From positions 1 to 15,366 of the forward strand of contig JAITEX010000084.1 in the NCBI GenBank assembly GCA_031281765.1: a stretch of 15,366 nucleotides of DNA, read 5' to 3'. The first letter of the stretch is position 1, and each line of letters opens with the position of its first letter. This document shows, piece by piece, positions 12,962 to 15,366 of the stretch. Source of the stretch: Eubacteriales Family XIII. Incertae Sedis bacterium (GTDB taxonomy: Bacteria > Bacillota > Clostridia > Peptostreptococcales > Anaerovoracaceae). The notes under the pieces were generated by a model. The model searched no databases and was not told the DNA's origin. It worked only from the letters and a program-made list of their open reading frames with translations. Both the position numbers and the translations under genes were made by a program.

Positions 12962-13750
12962 CTAAAAAGACACCCACGTATTCGCAGGGCTCAGATAGTA
13001 AGCAATATCTTGATCATACGTCGAGGCGGGAATGGCGAATGTATTGGACGAAGAATAGAGAAACTTCATTCCTGTTTGGACGTCCACGGCTTTAAGGAGA
13101 TAAAACGACTTGCCGATAGTGTGAGTCGTAACTTCATCTAAGCGCACATTATCGGAAGCAGAGTATATATAGTACGAATTTGCGCCAACAAGAACTGCGG
13201 GAAATCCCGGCGGCGCGCCGCCACCGAGCACACCCTGATTGGACGAATCGAAATGCCCCTGCGCGTTAGTGTGCGCCCAAAGCACAGGGTCAAAGGCTTC
13301 GCGTATACTTGAATTCCAAGAGCTGTAGCCGTATCGGAGGTTAGATAGAGCGGAGTTCAGACAATAAAGCAACTTATTAGCGGAGTCGAGTATTTGGGCA
13401 TAATTCAGCTGCGGCATGGTAAGCTCCTGTATGATCTGTCTTTTACTCGTCTCTGCTAAATCATAAATAAATTTTGCGTCGGTATACAGCGGCGGAACCT
13501 GCTTGCAAAATACGGCATTGCAGAGCCCCGTTAAGTAATTTTCGCAGTCTTGTATCGTTTTTAACTTATCAATGCATCTATTTACCGGTTCGGATATCCC
13601 CCCCATGATGGTTATGTAGCTGATTGAGTGGCAACGCGCCGTATTGTGGATTATAGGCATGTGTAGATTTAACCTGCCGTCAAAATCGTACCGGTAACCG
13701 AAATCATCAAGCTGAGGGTTTACCCCCATCCGTGTGTTTAACCAAAACAT
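12962..13750 (-). CDS. Hypothetical protein, coupled to the upstream surface-type protein
   Basis: I do not recognise the family. The 262-residue form starts at ATG 13750, which shares one base with the upstream stop codon (TAATG) and has GGGAGG 9 nt upstream; a reading from 13822 would overlap the previous gene by 73 bp and is less likely. There is no signal peptide or membrane segment. Residues 1-30 are polar and aromatic (NPQLDDFGYRYDFDGRLNLH); a mostly helical middle follows, with NYAQILDSANKLLYCLNSAL at about 128-150. A Gly/Pro-rich turn (QGVLGGGAPPGFP) precedes a beta-rich end with many Tyr and Ser (NSYYIYSAS, KFLYSSSNTF). Base composition is visibly richer in A+T than in the pst or oad genes (about 40% G+C at 13441-13500). 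The coupling suggests it forms a complex with, or works on, the upstream protein. Confidence 0.75.
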   Translation of the reverse strand: MFWLNTRMGVNPQLDDFGYRYDFDGRLNLHMPIIHNTARCHSISYITIMGGISEPVNRCIDKLKTIQDCENYLTGLCNAVFCKQVPPLYTDAKFIYDLAETSKRQIIQELTMPQLNYAQILDSANKLLYCLNSALSNLRYGYSSWNSSIREAFDPVLWAHTNAQGHFDSSNQGVLGGGAPPGFPAVLVGANSYYIYSASDNVRLDEVTTHTIGKSFYLLKAVDVQTGMKFLYSSSNTFAIPASTYDQDIAYYLSPANTWVSF

Positions 13751-15366
13751 TATAAACCGCCTCCCGCTATCGAAAGAGTACTGACTACCTGCCATATACC
13801 GTTCAGCGAACCCTGTGGGCATAATGATTCACGGTATTTTGAAGTATCCTGTTCGCCGGGTACAAGCGAATCCACGTCCGAATACGGCAGATCGTCCGGC
13901 GTAACGGTAGCGCCATCCGGCAAAAGCGTGAAATACGGGTCGGAAACCTGAGCGGTATAGGAAATCGAGACAGCTTCCGTTGCCACATAGTGATCCGTTA
14001 TCCACCGCTCCTCCTGTGTTGTTTCGGACAACCGTTTCACGGGGTTCGTCACAAACGACGGATACCGCCATTGCCCATCCTCATATCTCGTTTTCGGCAA
14101 GCCGCATTTAAGCTGAACGATGTTGCTTGAAATGCCGCACGCGCGACAAGCCATCGCGAGCAGGAGCGCGGCGTCAAGTGGGCCGAGCGCTACTATATTG
14201 TCCGCAAAATACGCGGCGAGGAATCCACTCAGATTGAATGCAGCGGTTCCGCTGACGCCCCTATCGCTTTCGGGAACAGTCCCGTAGGCGTTGGTTTCGG
14301 CAGGGGTAAATTTCGCGTCGGTCCTGATACGGGGCGCAAACGCGGCGCGGCCTATAACATTTGAGGATTTTGTGAGATACGAACAAATAAAATCTAATAA
14401 CGGCACGCTCAACCAGCTTTCCGGCTTGTCGTCGGCTACCGAGAACGGCGCGACGGGAACATTCGGCAGAATATACAGCGTCACCTGCGTTTTGCCCAAA
14501 TACGGGCTTTCTCCCGTCGAAAACGTTGCGTTCCAATCTATATCGCAGATATACTTGCCCGGCGCAGCGGACTTGATAGTACCCGCCGTCAGCGAAAAAT
14601 CAATCTCAAACCCGCCTATCGCGGCCACTGCCGCCGTTCCCGTAAATCTTCCGATAATGCCGCTCGACGTACCCGTAACGGTTACCGTGCAGGGTTCCGG
14701 CACGCCGGACGAAACGCTATACTTGAACGAGCATTTCAGCAGAGGCGCCGTCAAGCCGGATTGTACATATAAGGCGCAGGCGCCGCCCGGCGTCGCGACA
14801 GTCCATTCCGGCGCCGTTATCGGCGTACCCGCCTTCGATTTGATATTTACGGCAGAACTGCCCGCCGTCCGGTGATTATACGATACGCCGCTGAGCGTGG
14901 CGTCGTGAACGGGTTCGGGTTTCCGGGGATCATACGGCGGCCAAGGGAAAACAGGCTCGCGTTCATCGGGCTGTTTTACGGGAGGATCCGGAACCGTAGC
15001 CGCTATTACCGCTCCCGACGCAACGGCGAAAATCCCGATCGCGACCGCCGCCGCCTGAATCTTTGCCTTATTGCGGAAATAATAGTAGGTCCCGGCCGCG
15101 GCTAATGCCGCCCCGGCGCCTATCAGCAACATTCTGAACAGAATCCCAAAGTCGCTTTTTTGCGTAATATGGTCATCCGCGTCAATCAACGCGTCGGGGG
15201 TAATGTTGCCGTAGGACCCCACCAACTGTTGCGCCTTTGGATCGGAGAGCAATACCGCGCTTGCGTAGTCTAAAAGTTCCGCGGGATACTGCGCTTTGCC
15301 GACTTCGTAACGCGGCGTCAAGCCATAGGAATCCGCCGCGTTTTGCGCCAGAATATCAAGAAACGT
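13750..15366 (-). CDS. Membrane-anchored protein with degenerate transglutaminase-like domain (5' end outside window)
   Basis: Open to the right edge, so the start is missing. The frame clearly continues upstream of the TTG at 15321 (FLDILAQNAADSYGL), which is therefore not taken as a start. Of 538 visible residues, about 74-96 and 102-124 are two membrane helices, and 125-152 is a Pro-rich charged linker (PDPPVKQPDEREPVFPWPP). About 155-300 is beta-rich with paired cysteines, like an Ig or surface repeat fold. About 380-480 resembles a transglutaminase core: GPLDAALLLAMACRACGI aligns with the usual GxCxDxAxLLxAxxRxxGI helix, H459 lies in ITDHYVAT and D476 in VSDPYF. The catalytic Cys position is occupied by Pro (P396), so the domain is probably inactive. 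This domain call is inference from pattern only. It ends in TAATG with the next gene. Confidence 0.7.
   Translation of the reverse strand, partial: TFLDILAQNAADSYGLTPRYEVGKAQYPAELLDYASAVLLSDPKAQQLVGSYGNITPDALIDADDHITQKSDFGILFRMLLIGAGAALAAAGTYYYFRNKAKIQAAAVAIGIFAVASGAVIAATVPDPPVKQPDEREPVFPWPPYDPRKPEPVHDATLSGVSYNHRTAGSSAVNIKSKAGTPITAPEWTVATPGGACALYVQSGLTAPLLKCSFKYSVSSGVPEPCTVTVTGTSSGIIGRFTGTAAVAAIGGFEIDFSLTAGTIKSAAPGKYICDIDWNATFSTGESPYLGKTQVTLYILPNVPVAPFSVADDKPESWLSVPLLDFICSYLTKSSNVIGRAAFAPRIRTDAKFTPAETNAYGTVPESDRGVSGTAAFNLSGFLAAYFADNIVALGPLDAALLLAMACRACGISSNIVQLKCGLPKTRYEDGQWRYPSFVTNPVKRLSETTQEERWITDHYVATEAVSISYTAQVSDPYFTLLPDGATVTPDDLPYSDVDSLVPGEQDTSKYRESLCPQGSLNGIWQVVSTLSIAGGGL

Noticed and set aside
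13751..13822. Upstream extension of the last hypothetical gene to 13822
   Set aside because: It would overlap the preceding gene by 73 bp, while the ATG at 13750 has a GGGAGG site and the usual TAATG coupling.

Overview
The window is about 15.4 kb of moderately GC-rich bacterial DNA, about 60% G+C by eye in most genes and clearly lower in the last two. Strong AGGAGG-type ribosome sites, TTGACA/TATAAT-like promoters, short translationally coupled operons, a Na+-translocating decarboxylase membrane module and a clostridial-style Pst operon suggest an anaerobic member of the Bacillota (Clostridia-like). This is inference from gene content; no rRNA or other marker is present.

Layout, left to right. 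(1) 1-900, minus: a Phd-type antitoxin and PIN-domain toxin pair, with the toxin cut by the left edge. (2) 1026-6092, minus: a six-gene phosphate operon pstS-pstC-pstA-pstB-phoB-phoR, read right to left from a promoter carrying a Pho-box-like repeat. It has three oddities. PstS has its two halves in swapped order (circular permutation). The PhoR-like kinase has no membrane or sensor region. phoU is absent, and the regulators sit where phoU is usually found. (3) 6095-7766, minus: an amino acid permease with its own promoter and a strong terminator. (4) 7821-9729, minus: an NhaC-family antiporter between two structured intergenic regions. (5) 9821-11276, minus: the beta subunit of a Na+-pumping decarboxylase followed by a 42-residue gamma-like subunit; no alpha or biotin-carrier gene is in view. 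(6) 11254-12916, plus: a divergent VOC-fold (methylmalonyl-CoA-epimerase-like) gene and an MFS transporter. (7) 12962-15366, minus: two coupled genes of unknown function. The upstream one is a membrane-anchored protein with what looks like an inactivated transglutaminase-like domain; it runs off the right edge.

How the parts may work together: the Pst operon imports phosphate and encodes its own two-component control. The OadB/gamma pair would export Na+ during decarboxylation, and NhaC and the permease could use or adjust that Na+ gradient, so regions 3-5 make sense together as ion-coupled transport. The VOC gene beside oadB hints that the carboxylated substrate may be methylmalonyl-CoA, but its active site looks incomplete. 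Intergenic regions carry REP-like palindromes and a short CTTTTGTGCT-type repeat. The strongest leads are the permuted PstS, the sensorless PhoR in a phoU-less operon, and the orphan gene pair at the right edge.
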